From: Campylobacteraceae bacterium
GTDB lineage: Bacteria > Campylobacterota > Campylobacteria > Campylobacterales > Sulfurospirillaceae
Direction: 5' to 3'
DNA length: 6,169 nt
NCBI GenBank assembly: GCA_027040375.1
Contig: JALUMJ010000206.1
Coordinates: 1-6,169, forward strand
The notes under the pieces are model-generated. The model did no database searches. It saw only the letters and a program-made list of their open reading frames with translations, and was not told the DNA's origin. Below, in pieces: positions 1-5,246 of this stretch. Position numbers and translations under genes: made by a program. Numbering within the stretch: position 1 is the stretch's first letter; every line of letters begins with the position of its first letter.

Positions 1-409
1 ATATTTCGCTTGCTATCATAGAGATAGGCAAATCAATTCCAAAACTTTTTATGATTCTTTTTTTATCATCTGTGTCAATCACTACAAAGTTATTGTTTCT
101 ACCTAATTTATTTATATTAAATTTTAAAAATAGAAGACCAAACTTATGAAAAGTACAAAGAGTGGGTGGATAATTTACTGACTCTATCAAAGAAAGGGCT
201 CTCTCTCGCATCTCGCTAGCTGCTTTATTTGTAAATGTTAGCGTCAATATACTAGCGGGGTCAATCCCAAGTGAAATCAAATATGCAACTCTAGTAGTTA
301 TGGTTTTTGTTTTTCCACTTCCTGCTCCTGCGAGTATAAGTAGCGGTCCATCTATGTGCTTTACAGCATCTCTTTGTGCCTCGTTTAATTCACTTAGTAT
401 TTTATTCAT
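1..409 (-). CDS. uvrD: UvrD/Rep-family ATP-dependent DNA helicase, N-terminal part (cut by window edge)
   Basis: This is the first 136 codons of a superfamily 1A 3'-5' DNA helicase (UvrD/PcrA/Rep), which unwinds DNA in excision repair and in clearing blocked forks. I translated it by hand from the ATG at 409-407. The Q-motif LNEAQRDAV is at residues 8-16, Walker A AGAGSGKT at 27-34, motif Ia LTFTNKAASEMRER at 57-70, and the motif Ib region TLCTFHKFG at 83-91. The remainder, including the DExx Walker B motif and domain 2, lies left of position 1. The ribosome binding site is poor (AGAAAGCAG just upstream), and the start is chosen because the Q-motif follows at the usual distance. It is divergent from the LysR gene. 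Family assignment is firm. Whether it is UvrD, PcrA or Rep cannot be settled from the N-terminus, so the symbol is provisional. Confidence 0.93.
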   Translation of the reverse strand, partial: MNKILSELNEAQRDAVKHIDGPLLILAGAGSGKTKTITTRVAYLISLGIDPASILTLTFTNKAASEMRERALSLIESVNYPPTLCTFHKFGLLFLKFNINKLGRNNNFVVIDTDDKKRIIKSFGIDLPISMIASEI

Positions 410-429
410 TTTCTGCTTTCTATTGAGTT

Positions 430-447
430 ATTATATCTATTATATCA
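430..447 (-). promoter_or_regulatory. Tandem -10 boxes for the uvrD-type gene
   Basis: Reading the minus strand there is an extended -10, TGATATAAT, at 447-439 and a second perfect TATAAT at 435-430, 9 bp further on. A TTGCAA at 468-463 sits 18 bp upstream of the first box and matches four of six -35 consensus positions. The implied leader is about 20-25 nt. The TGNTATAAT form is typical of sigma70 promoters in Campylobacterota. Motif positions are read directly; promoter activity is inferred. Confidence 0.6.
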
Positions 448-471
448 AAAAATTTATTAATCTTGCAAATT

Positions 472-494
472 TTATACAAATTGCTATTGTATAA
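472..494. promoter_or_regulatory. Perfect 8-bp inverted repeat, candidate operator between divergent genes
   Basis: The arms TTATACAA (472-479) and TTGTATAA (487-494) are perfect reverse complements around a 7-bp spacer, with the centre at 483. It lies between the divergent -10 boxes, and the right arm overlaps the presumed -35 of the lysR promoter. LysR-type regulators usually autorepress and bind dyads at their own divergent promoter, so this is the obvious candidate site. The dyad does not match a strict centred T-N11-A box, and in AT-rich DNA some dyads occur by chance. It has no T-run after it and is unlikely to be a terminator. Confidence 0.5.
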
Positions 495-515
495 GTTATT
501 ATTTTTAGTTATAAT
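487..515 (+). promoter_or_regulatory. Presumed lysR promoter
   Basis: A perfect TATAAT -10 at 510-515 is preceded, after a 17-bp spacer, by TTGTAT at 487-492. That hexamer matches only the TTG of the -35 consensus but is placed exactly. It also forms part of the right arm of the 472-494 inverted repeat, so a protein bound there would block RNA polymerase. The implied transcript start is near 522, giving a leader of about 25 nt to the ATG at 548. Confidence 0.5.
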
Positions 516-547
516 AAATAAAAAATAATATATTTTGAGGAGATTTA

Positions 548-1447
548 ATGTTAAAAGATTTTACCAAGATGGAAACATTTTTAACTGTTGTTAGAGAAAA
601 AAGTTTCTCAAAGGCTTCAAAAAAACTAGGTATTTCTCAACCCGCAGTTACACAGCAGATAAAGCTTTTAGAAGATTATATAGATGGCAAAATTGTAGAT
701 AGAAAGAAAAATGGTATAAGGCTCACAAAAATAGGCGAAGAATTACACAAAATCGCTATAAAACTTGACAAATGCATAGTTAATTCTGAAAAAGAGATGA
801 TAAAGCTTTTAAATAAAGATATAGTTTTTATACTAGGAGCCTCAACGATGGTTGGTAACTATATCTTGCCTGGAATATTAAATAAGATACAAGAAGAGAT
901 AAGCAATGAAGTTATGTTGAAAATTGCTGATTCTAAGAATATCACACAAGAATTGATGGAAAAAAAGGTGGATTTTGCTATATTGGAAACACCTGTTTTT
1001 AATGATGACTTGATTTTTAGAGAGTGGATTGAAGATGAGCTCTTTTTGGTAAGTAAATCTCCTTTACCAAAATTAGTTAAAAAAGAAGATTTATATAATT
1101 TTCATTGGATTTGCAGAGAAGAAACATCGCACACGAGAAAAATCACACAAGTAGCATTTGATGCTATGGGGATTGATTGTAAAACTTTTGATCTAAGAAG
1201 TGTAGTTACTGGTTCTACTGCTGTCAAACAGATGGTGCTAAAAGCTCCTGAACTAGACACACCAACAGTTTCTTTTATATCAAAATATATGATTAAAGAT
1301 GAGATTGAAAGTGGTCAGTTGCATTATTCTAGAATTAAAGGACATAAGCTATCAAGAACTTTATATCTCACTTACTTAAAAGAAAGAAAGCATGACGCTA
1401 TCATAGATAGCATCGTTAATTATCTCTTAAACAGAAAAAGAGTCTAA
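548..1447 (+). CDS. LysR-family transcriptional regulator
   Basis: A 299-residue protein of normal length for LysR-type regulators (about 300). The N-terminal winged helix-turn-helix spans about residues 4-62. It contains FLTVVREKSFSKASKKLGIS (11-30), recognition helix QPAVTQQIKLLE (31-42) and the wing RLTKIGEEL (58-66). A linker helix runs from about 63 to 90. The effector-binding domain begins at 92 with the typical first strand and loop LGASTMVGNYILPGIL (96-111) and ends near 295. The start is well supported by GAGGAG at 537-542, 5 nt before the ATG. It is divergent from the uvrD-type gene and convergent with the small gene at 1562-2023, so it is a single-gene unit. The inverted repeat at 472-494 is a candidate autoregulatory site. 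Target genes and co-inducer cannot be told from sequence. No neighbouring gene is an obvious metabolic target, apart perhaps from the helicase. Confidence 0.93.
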   Translation: MLKDFTKMETFLTVVREKSFSKASKKLGISQPAVTQQIKLLEDYIDGKIVDRKKNGIRLTKIGEELHKIAIKLDKCIVNSEKEMIKLLNKDIVFILGASTMVGNYILPGILNKIQEEISNEVMLKIADSKNITQELMEKKVDFAILETPVFNDDLIFREWIEDELFLVSKSPLPKLVKKEDLYNFHWICREETSHTRKITQVAFDAMGIDCKTFDLRSVVTGSTAVKQMVLKAPELDTPTVSFISKYMIKDEIESGQLHYSRIKGHKLSRTLYLTYLKERKHDAIIDSIVNYLLNRKRV

Positions 1448-1462
1448 CTATCTTTACACGCC

Positions 1463-1483
1463 ATAATGGGCAAAGCCCATTAT
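1463..1483. terminator. Perfect 9-bp stem, 3-nt loop hairpin; probable bidirectional terminator
   Basis: The arms ATAATGGGC (1463-1471) and GCCCATTAT (1475-1483) pair perfectly around AAA. It sits 16 nt after the lysR stop codon and also downstream of the convergent small gene. There is no clean T-tract on either side, so it may stop polymerase only weakly or act with the neighbouring hairpins. The position between two convergent genes supports the terminator role. Confidence 0.55.
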
Positions 1484-1489
1484 AGTGGC

Positions 1490-1506
1490 AGGGACTCCTC
1501 GTCCCT
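1490..1506. repeat. Short GC-rich hairpin AGGGAC/GTCCCT
   Basis: A 6-bp perfect stem, AGGGAC (1490-1495) with GTCCCT (1501-1506), closes a TCCTC loop. A further 5-bp pairing, GTGGC (1485-1489) with GCCAC (1520-1524), can extend it after an internal loop. It is the most GC-rich part of the window's intergenic DNA and part of the larger element 1450-1561. It has no T-tract, so it is listed as a repeat rather than a terminator. Confidence 0.45.
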
Positions 1507-1520
1507 ACAAACCCCTAAAG

Positions 1521-1540
1521 CCACAAAAAGTGGGACTTTT
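1521..1540. terminator. Weak terminator-like hairpins
   Basis: Two mutually exclusive small stems overlap here: CCAC/GTGG around AAAAA (1521-1533), followed on the plus strand by GACTTTT, and AAAAGT/ACTTTT around GGG (1526-1540), followed on the minus strand by one more T. Either could contribute to ending transcription of lysR (plus) or the small minus-strand gene. Stems are short, so support is limited. Confidence 0.3.
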
Positions 1541-1561
1541 CGAGAAAAAAGCGTGAAAGAT

Positions 1562-2023
1562 CTAGCTTTTAGGATTTTTCAATAATTTTTCATTCTCAGG
1601 GTTAGAAAGTAATGCTTCCATAGATTTTTTAACCCCTTTTTCTTGCTTCTTCTCTTGTTTTACGCTTGTAGATATGCTTAAATTTATAAAAATAGGTGTA
1701 TCTTCTACGATAATCTGAAGTATTGATAACAGCGGAGTTGTAACTAAAGAACCAAAATTTTCATGACCAAACCCAGCTTCAAAACTAATATTTTCTTCAT
1801 CTACAGCTACACTTTCAAATGTATATCCAGCCAAAACAAACATTGTAATTGGCTTAAAAGAGTCTTTGATTTGGCTAGGAAGCTCTGGATTAAAATTCAC
1901 CTCATTTACATTGGTAAGTATGGAAAAATTTATACCTTTTTCTAATAAGTAATCAAGAATATCCACAATATGGTCATTCATAATCTCACAAAACTTGGCG
2001 TCACTTAGTGCATCGTGCAACAT
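1562..2023 (-). CDS. Small protein with SspB-like (ClpXP adaptor) sequence pattern; otherwise uncharacterised
   Basis: A 153-residue soluble protein with no signal peptide or membrane helix. An N-terminal helix (about 12-30, ending DYLLEKG) is followed by a beta-rich core to about 117 and a lysine/glutamate-rich tail (122-133, then helix-like to 153). Compared from memory with E. coli SspB, the order matches. A helix ending WLLDNQ aligns with YLLEKG (25-30). SspB's EVRFNARFG aligns with ISFEAGFG (79-86), and its VSVPLAAVLAI with VTTPLLSILQI (94-104). Spacing between these points is 61 residues here and about 57 in SspB. SspB tethers ssrA-tagged and other proteins to ClpXP. The SspB C-terminal ClpX-binding tail is not recognisable here. 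Start: AAGGAA at 2035-2030 lies 6 nt before the ATG. It has its own promoter and follows pyrB by 51 bp. The gene call is firm; the SspB relation is inference and could be convergent pattern. Confidence 0.85.
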   Translation of the reverse strand: MLHDALSDAKFCEIMNDHIVDILDYLLEKGINFSILTNVNEVNFNPELPSQIKDSFKPITMFVLAGYTFESVAVDEENISFEAGFGHENFGSLVTTPLLSILQIIVEDTPIFINLSISTSVKQEKKQEKGVKKSMEALLSNPENEKLLKNPKS

Positions 2024-2055
2024 CTAATGTTCCTTTTTTTAATAATTTAAAATTC

Positions 2056-2064
2056 ATTATAGCA
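2056..2064 (-). promoter_or_regulatory. Extended -10 promoter for the small SspB-like gene
   Basis: On the minus strand TGCTATAAT lies at 2064-2056, a perfect extended -10 about 33 nt upstream of the ATG at 2023. The -35 region would fall inside the last codons of pyrB and is not recognisable. A small dyad GCAAA-TT-TTTGC (2062-2073) overlaps its upstream side. It implies the small gene can be transcribed independently of pyrB. Confidence 0.6.
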
Positions 2065-2074
2065 AATTTTTGCA

Positions 2075-2956
2075 TCATACATCAATAAGTTTCTCTAAAA
2101 CTGCCATCCTAATAGCCACTCCATTTTTGACTTGTTCTAGAACTTTGCATCTAGGATCTTCCATCATCACATCATCTATATCTACATTTCTGTGGACTGG
2201 TCCGGGATGAAGCAACAGAATATTTCGCTCACCCATCAAATCTAAAGTGATGCAAAAATCCTCAGCGTAATCTTTTAGTGAAGCATAAATCTGATTTGTA
2301 TGTCTTTCAGTTTGCGTTCGCAAACTCATGATTATATCTACTTCGTCTATCACTTCTTTTATATTATTTGAAACTCTTAAATGAGTTTGTGGCAAAAAAT
2401 GAGGAGGAGCTACGAGTATAACTTCTAATCCTGCACGATTTAAAAGCTCTATATTGCTATTTGCCACACGAGAGTTTTTGATATCTCCGACTATTGCTAT
2501 CTTTTTACCTGAAATGTTGTTGTTAAAATGCTGTTTTATAGTAAAAAAATCAAGCAAGGCTTGCGTCGGATGAGCGTGAGAACCATCTCCTCCATTGATA
2601 ATCGGACAATTTACATGCTTGGAGAGTATATGTGGAACACCGGCACGCATATGTCTTACAACGATAGCATCTGGCCCCATAGCATCAAGATTTGCAGCCG
2701 TATCTAGCAGTGTCTCGCCTTTGCTAGATGAACTTTTTGAAACATCCAAGCTAACAACGCTAGCACCCAATCTTTTCGCTGCAATCTCAAAACTACTTCT
2801 AGTCCTAGTTGAGTTTTCAAAAAATATAGTGATAATCATACGCCCACTAAGTATATCTCTTTGTTTGTTATCCAAAAATTCTTCTGCCCTAAGGCAAAGT
2901 TCATCAATCTCTTTTAAAGTAAAATCTCTTGTATTTATAAGATGTTTCAAAAGCAT
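2075..2956 (-). CDS. pyrB: Aspartate carbamoyltransferase catalytic chain
   Basis: PyrB joins carbamoyl phosphate and aspartate to give N-carbamoylaspartate, the first committed step of pyrimidine synthesis, in the cytoplasm. The 293 residues carry all expected motifs: the carbamoyl-phosphate loop [13 protein letters not shown] (45-57), the mobile loop SSSSKGETL (75-83) with its lysine at 79, HPTQALLD (129-136), [11 protein letters not shown] (157-167), the aspartate-binding RTQTER (213-218) and HPGPVHRN (250-257). The last motif has the Bacillus/Campylobacter form, not the E. coli HPLPR form. That form fits a chain that works without regulatory PyrI, and no pyrI is adjacent. The ATG at 2956 has its Shine-Dalgarno only 2 nt away. 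A TTG at 2950-2948 is better spaced and would give a protein starting [10 protein letters not shown], which resembles other campylobacterial PyrB proteins. It lies 49 nt behind hydE but has its own promoter. Confidence 0.97.
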   Translation of the reverse strand: MLLKHLINTRDFTLKEIDELCLRAEEFLDNKQRDILSGRMIITIFFENSTRTRSSFEIAAKRLGASVVSLDVSKSSSSKGETLLDTAANLDAMGPDAIVVRHMRAGVPHILSKHVNCPIINGGDGSHAHPTQALLDFFTIKQHFNNNISGKKIAIVGDIKNSRVANSNIELLNRAGLEVILVAPPHFLPQTHLRVSNNIKEVIDEVDIIMSLRTQTERHTNQIYASLKDYAEDFCITLDLMGERNILLLHPGPVHRNVDIDDVMMEDPRCKVLEQVKNGVAIRMAVLEKLIDV

Positions 2957-2958
2957 CT

Positions 2959-2964
2959 TCCTTT
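2959..2964 (-). promoter_or_regulatory. Shine-Dalgarno of pyrB, favouring a TTG start
   Basis: AAAGGA on the minus strand (2964-2959) is the only good ribosome binding site before pyrB. It is 2 nt from the ATG at 2956, which is too close for efficient initiation. It is 8 nt from the in-frame TTG at 2950-2948, a near-optimal distance. The site therefore argues that translation starts at TTG, two codons later. Confidence 0.6.
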
Positions 2965-2975
2965 ATTTTTTTGAT

Positions 2976-2984
2976 ATTATATCA
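2976..2984 (-). promoter_or_regulatory. Extended -10 promoter for pyrB
   Basis: TGATATAAT at 2984-2976 on the minus strand is identical to the extended -10 before the uvrD-type gene. It is about 20 nt upstream of the ATG at 2956, within the 49-nt hydE-pyrB gap, and no clear -35 is visible. It suggests that pyrB is expressed even when the hydrogenase operon is off. Confidence 0.6.
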
Positions 2985-3005
2985 TTTAAAGTAGATATTT
3001 TAAAA

Positions 3006-4694
3006 CTAAAGATTGTCTATGGGCAATTCTTGATTAAAATATATATTGTGATTAGGCAAAAGATTTTTAGCTATAAGTTCAGAAATTTTTGGATACCCAA
3101 AGATTGAGCCTCCTAGTGCAATTTTATCACAACTTAAAGTCTCTTTCAGGGCATCAGCATAGTCAGATACAAAATAAGACAAACTCTCAATTATGCCAAA
3201 ACTCAAAGTCATATCATCTGTACCAGCAAGTTTAAAACTCATGGCGCTTCTTATTAGTTTGTATGAATTGAAATCAGAATAAAGCTTATCGTCATCTTGA
3301 AGACGATAGTCGATTCTTACGCCTTTTGCACCTCCGAAATCTTCTGCATTTTTTATGAGTTTTTCAGCTGCCATTTTATAATCATTTGAAAAGCCTACTA
3401 TCAAAGATGTAAATGCAAATATACTATAAAGATTATTTGGTACTTTTTTGGGAATATTGATGCTTTTTATCATTTTGCAAACATTAGAAAAAGTTTTTTT
3501 ATAATTTTCTACCAATTTTTTTCCGCCCTCATCCTGCCTTGCAATAGTTTCAAATATCTCTTCTACCGAAGAAAATGTTGGAAAATTTACCAAAGGAAGA
3601 ATCTCTTCTTTAGAGTCATGATAGGCTATCTTGTCATTATATTTTTTACTAAAATAGAAAAAACCTGTCTTATTGTCAAATAAATTTCTCTCTTTTAAGA
3701 TTGAAGCAAATTGTCTAGTGTATCCTTTTTTAATTTTATCTAGCCCCTGTTTTGTCTCATTTGAGGCATATTCGTCGCTCTTAAGCACAAAGATTTCACC
3801 ATTTTCTAAAACTGAAATCTCAATATCAGGAATTTCTGATAAATTTACATTATAATCCATAAAACAAGAATAAGAAACTTCACTACTACTTTTGGCGATA
3901 AACTCTATACCCATATCATAAAGTTCTTCACAAATAAATTCCAAAAATATAGTATTTGCTTTGCGTATTTTTACCCTATCTACTGGTAGTATCTTTTTTG
4001 ACTCGTAAACCATATTTACTTTAGCTTTTATGATGGGTTTTTCAAGAGATGCAAGAGCCACAAGTTCGTTTTCTCTCAAATTTACCATCTTTTGAACAAT
4101 CGATAAATCTGTGGGTATTATCTCAAATTCCTCCAGATTTTTTAAATTTTCATTATCAATTTTAAAAAATGTAAAAAATCCATTTGGTGTTTTTATCTTA
4201 ACTTTTTCACCTTTTTTTATAGCATTTGCTACATCAATATATATATCATGGTATGCTTCAGGGTTATTTGCTGTTTTAACGCCATCTGCACTTTTGAGTG
4301 TAAGTGTTATATCTTTATCTAAACTAGTGACTCCAATTTCATTTGGAGCATAAGGGCTGAAAAAATAAAAAGAATCAGAATCTTTTGCTGCTTCTATTGC
4401 TCTTTTAGTAAAAGGTAAAGAGATGGGAGTATTTGTAAAATCTAGCTCTTTGCCTTCGATGCTATTTACGACTTTGGCATTAGAAGATTTTAAGAAAATA
4501 GACACAGGGAGATTAGACGAAAGATACTCCGCAAAAGAGTGTTGTTTCTGTTCGTCTTCATCTATATATAGTGTTGTGATATTGTCTTTTTCACAAATTG
4601 TATATTTTACACCAAGATCTTCACTAATCACTTTTAAAAAATTTTCTAATACCAAATTTTTTGAAACATACTCAAATTCATATGCTAATATCAT
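3006..4694 (-). CDS. hydE: HydE-type hydrogenase accessory protein, degenerate HypF-like
   Basis: A 562-residue cytoplasmic protein with no signal peptide or membrane helix. By position it is HydE of the hydABCDE operons of W. succinogenes and H. pylori, where hydE has been reported necessary for hydrogenase activity. Its C-terminus (about 480-562) follows the HypF/Kae1 carbamoyltransferase pattern: IRSAMSFKLA (481-490), a helical stretch, IALGGSIFGYPKISEL (525-540), then LPID at the very end where HypF has PxND. A middle segment, ALASLEKPIIKAK (213-225), resembles the HypF segment after its YrdC domain. It has no acylphosphatase domain, no CxxC zinc fingers, and neither the HDLHP-type nor the HHHAH metal-binding motif. 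It is therefore probably not an active HypF and may be a scaffold or maturation partner. The start is 10 nt after the hydD stop, with a weak GTGAGAG site in the gap. Homology to HypF is my reading, not a search result. Confidence 0.85.
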   Translation of the reverse strand: MILAYEFEYVSKNLVLENFLKVISEDLGVKYTICEKDNITTLYIDEDEQKQHSFAEYLSSNLPVSIFLKSSNAKVVNSIEGKELDFTNTPISLPFTKRAIEAAKDSDSFYFFSPYAPNEIGVTSLDKDITLTLKSADGVKTANNPEAYHDIYIDVANAIKKGEKVKIKTPNGFFTFFKIDNENLKNLEEFEIIPTDLSIVQKMVNLRENELVALASLEKPIIKAKVNMVYESKKILPVDRVKIRKANTIFLEFICEELYDMGIEFIAKSSSEVSYSCFMDYNVNLSEIPDIEISVLENGEIFVLKSDEYASNETKQGLDKIKKGYTRQFASILKERNLFDNKTGFFYFSKKYNDKIAYHDSKEEILPLVNFPTFSSVEEIFETIARQDEGGKKLVENYKKTFSNVCKMIKSINIPKKVPNNLYSIFAFTSLIVGFSNDYKMAAEKLIKNAEDFGGAKGVRIDYRLQDDDKLYSDFNSYKLIRSAMSFKLAGTDDMTLSFGIIESLSYFVSDYADALKETLSCDKIALGGSIFGYPKISELIAKNLLPNHNIYFNQELPIDNL

Positions 4695-4704
4695 TTTCTC
4701 TCAC

Positions 4705-5244
4705 TTATTTAAATTGTGTGCAGGCAACATCAGCCACGCTTTGTATATCTGTATCTTTTTTTGTTTTATATCTAAACCCAAGCTCTTTTACATGCTTAAG
4801 AAATATCTTCTCCATAAGCTCACTGCCTTTTTTAACTGCTTCACTCATGCTTAGCGTTGTAATACTTACAACTTCGGGTATAATTCCGATTATTTTAGTT
4901 GGCGGTCTATCACCTACCATATCCATCATGGTTAGAGTTTGAAGCATTTCAACTTCGTGTGCGCTACCCTGAAATGATATAGAATCTGGAATATTTTCAA
5001 AATCAAAAAAGTAAACATCTCCAATTTTACCGTCATTTGCATCAACACAATCAAAAACAAGTAGATAATCATATTGCGAGATGATGGGAATCAGCCTTTC
5101 GGCCAATGTCCCACCATCTATAAAATCAAGCGAATGTTCTTTTGAGATAAACTTATATTTTTCTTCCAAAAGATGGCATAGATGAACGCCAACACCTTCG
5201 TCGGAGAACATCACATTGCCAATTCCAAGAACTAAAATTTTCAT
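4705..5244 (-). CDS. hydD: [NiFe]-hydrogenase maturation endopeptidase HydD
   Basis: A HybD/HyaD/HupD-family protease (peptidase family M52) that removes the C-terminal tail of the large subunit after the NiFe(CN)2CO centre has been inserted. Its 179 residues are slightly longer than E. coli HybD (about 164), mostly through a polar C-terminal extension from about 158. The N-terminus MKILVLGIGNVMFSDEGVGV (1-20) holds the family GIGN turn and DEGVG. The expected nickel-sensing ligands are E16, an aspartate in FDCVDAND (D68, or D65) and H96 in GSAHEVEM. IGIIPE (119-124) is the conserved later strand. The start codon follows the hydC stop by only 2 nt and lacks a strong Shine-Dalgarno, so translation is probably coupled to hydC. 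Its substrate, HydB, is encoded just upstream. Confidence 0.95.
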   Translation of the reverse strand: MKILVLGIGNVMFSDEGVGVHLCHLLEEKYKFISKEHSLDFIDGGTLAERLIPIISQYDYLLVFDCVDANDGKIGDVYFFDFENIPDSISFQGSAHEVEMLQTLTMMDMVGDRPPTKIIGIIPEVVSITTLSMSEAVKKGSELMEKIFLKHVKELGFRYKTKKDTDIQSVADVACTQFK

Positions 5245-5246
5245 GA

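Larger units (their letters stand above)
1450..1561. repeat. Structured intergenic element with terminal inverted repeats enclosing hairpins
   Basis: This 112-bp segment fills the space between two convergent stop codons. Its ends pair: 1450-1461 against 1551-1561 gives 11 bp with one bulged A at 1456 (inner core CACGC/GCGTG). Inside are a 9-bp hairpin (1463-1483), a hairpin AGGGAC/GTCCCT (1490-1506) itself enclosed by GTGGC/GCCAC (1485-1489 and 1520-1524), and AAAAGT/ACTTTT (1526-1540). By hand count GC is about 46%, clearly above the AT-rich flanks. Such multi-hairpin modules resemble REP- or MITE-like intergenic repeats, and they can also end transcription from both sides. No second copy is in the window, so its repetitive nature is inferred. 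Confidence 0.6.

Noticed and set aside
300..494. 64-codon plus-strand open frame with a hydrophobic C-terminus
   Set aside because: It is antisense to the Walker A region of the helicase, then runs into the divergent promoter region; no ribosome site precedes it.
548..1447. Naming the LysR protein as a specific regulator such as CysB, OxyR or CbbR
   Set aside because: The effector domain shows only general family features, and no diagnostic residues or metabolic target genes are adjacent.
1450..1561. Cloverleaf-like fold considered as a tRNA or tmRNA gene
   Set aside because: It has no T-loop GTTCRA sequence, no conserved D-loop bases, no plausible anticodon arm and arm sizes unlike tRNA.
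1763..1945. 60-codon plus-strand open frame
   Set aside because: It lies wholly antisense to the SspB-like gene, which has a good ribosome site and promoter.
2062..2073. Small dyad GCAAA-TT-TTTGC after pyrB, considered as its terminator
   Set aside because: It has a five-base-pair, AT-rich stem with no following T-tract, and it overlaps the promoter of the next gene. It is too weak to call.
2973..2983. GATAT-T-ATATC palindrome upstream of pyrB, considered as an operator
   Set aside because: It coincides with the TATAAT -10 box, which tends to make such a symmetric string in AT-rich DNA. There is no independent sign of regulator binding.
2595..3107. 170-codon open frame on the plus strand across the pyrB start and the hydE end
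   Set aside because: It is antisense to pyrB, whose motifs are unmistakable, and its translation has no recognisable family pattern and no supporting ribosome site.
4423..4942. Plus-strand open frames of 143 and 93 codons with hydrophobic translations
   Set aside because: They are antisense to hydE and hydD. The apparent hydrophobic stretches come from reading AT-rich coding DNA in reverse.
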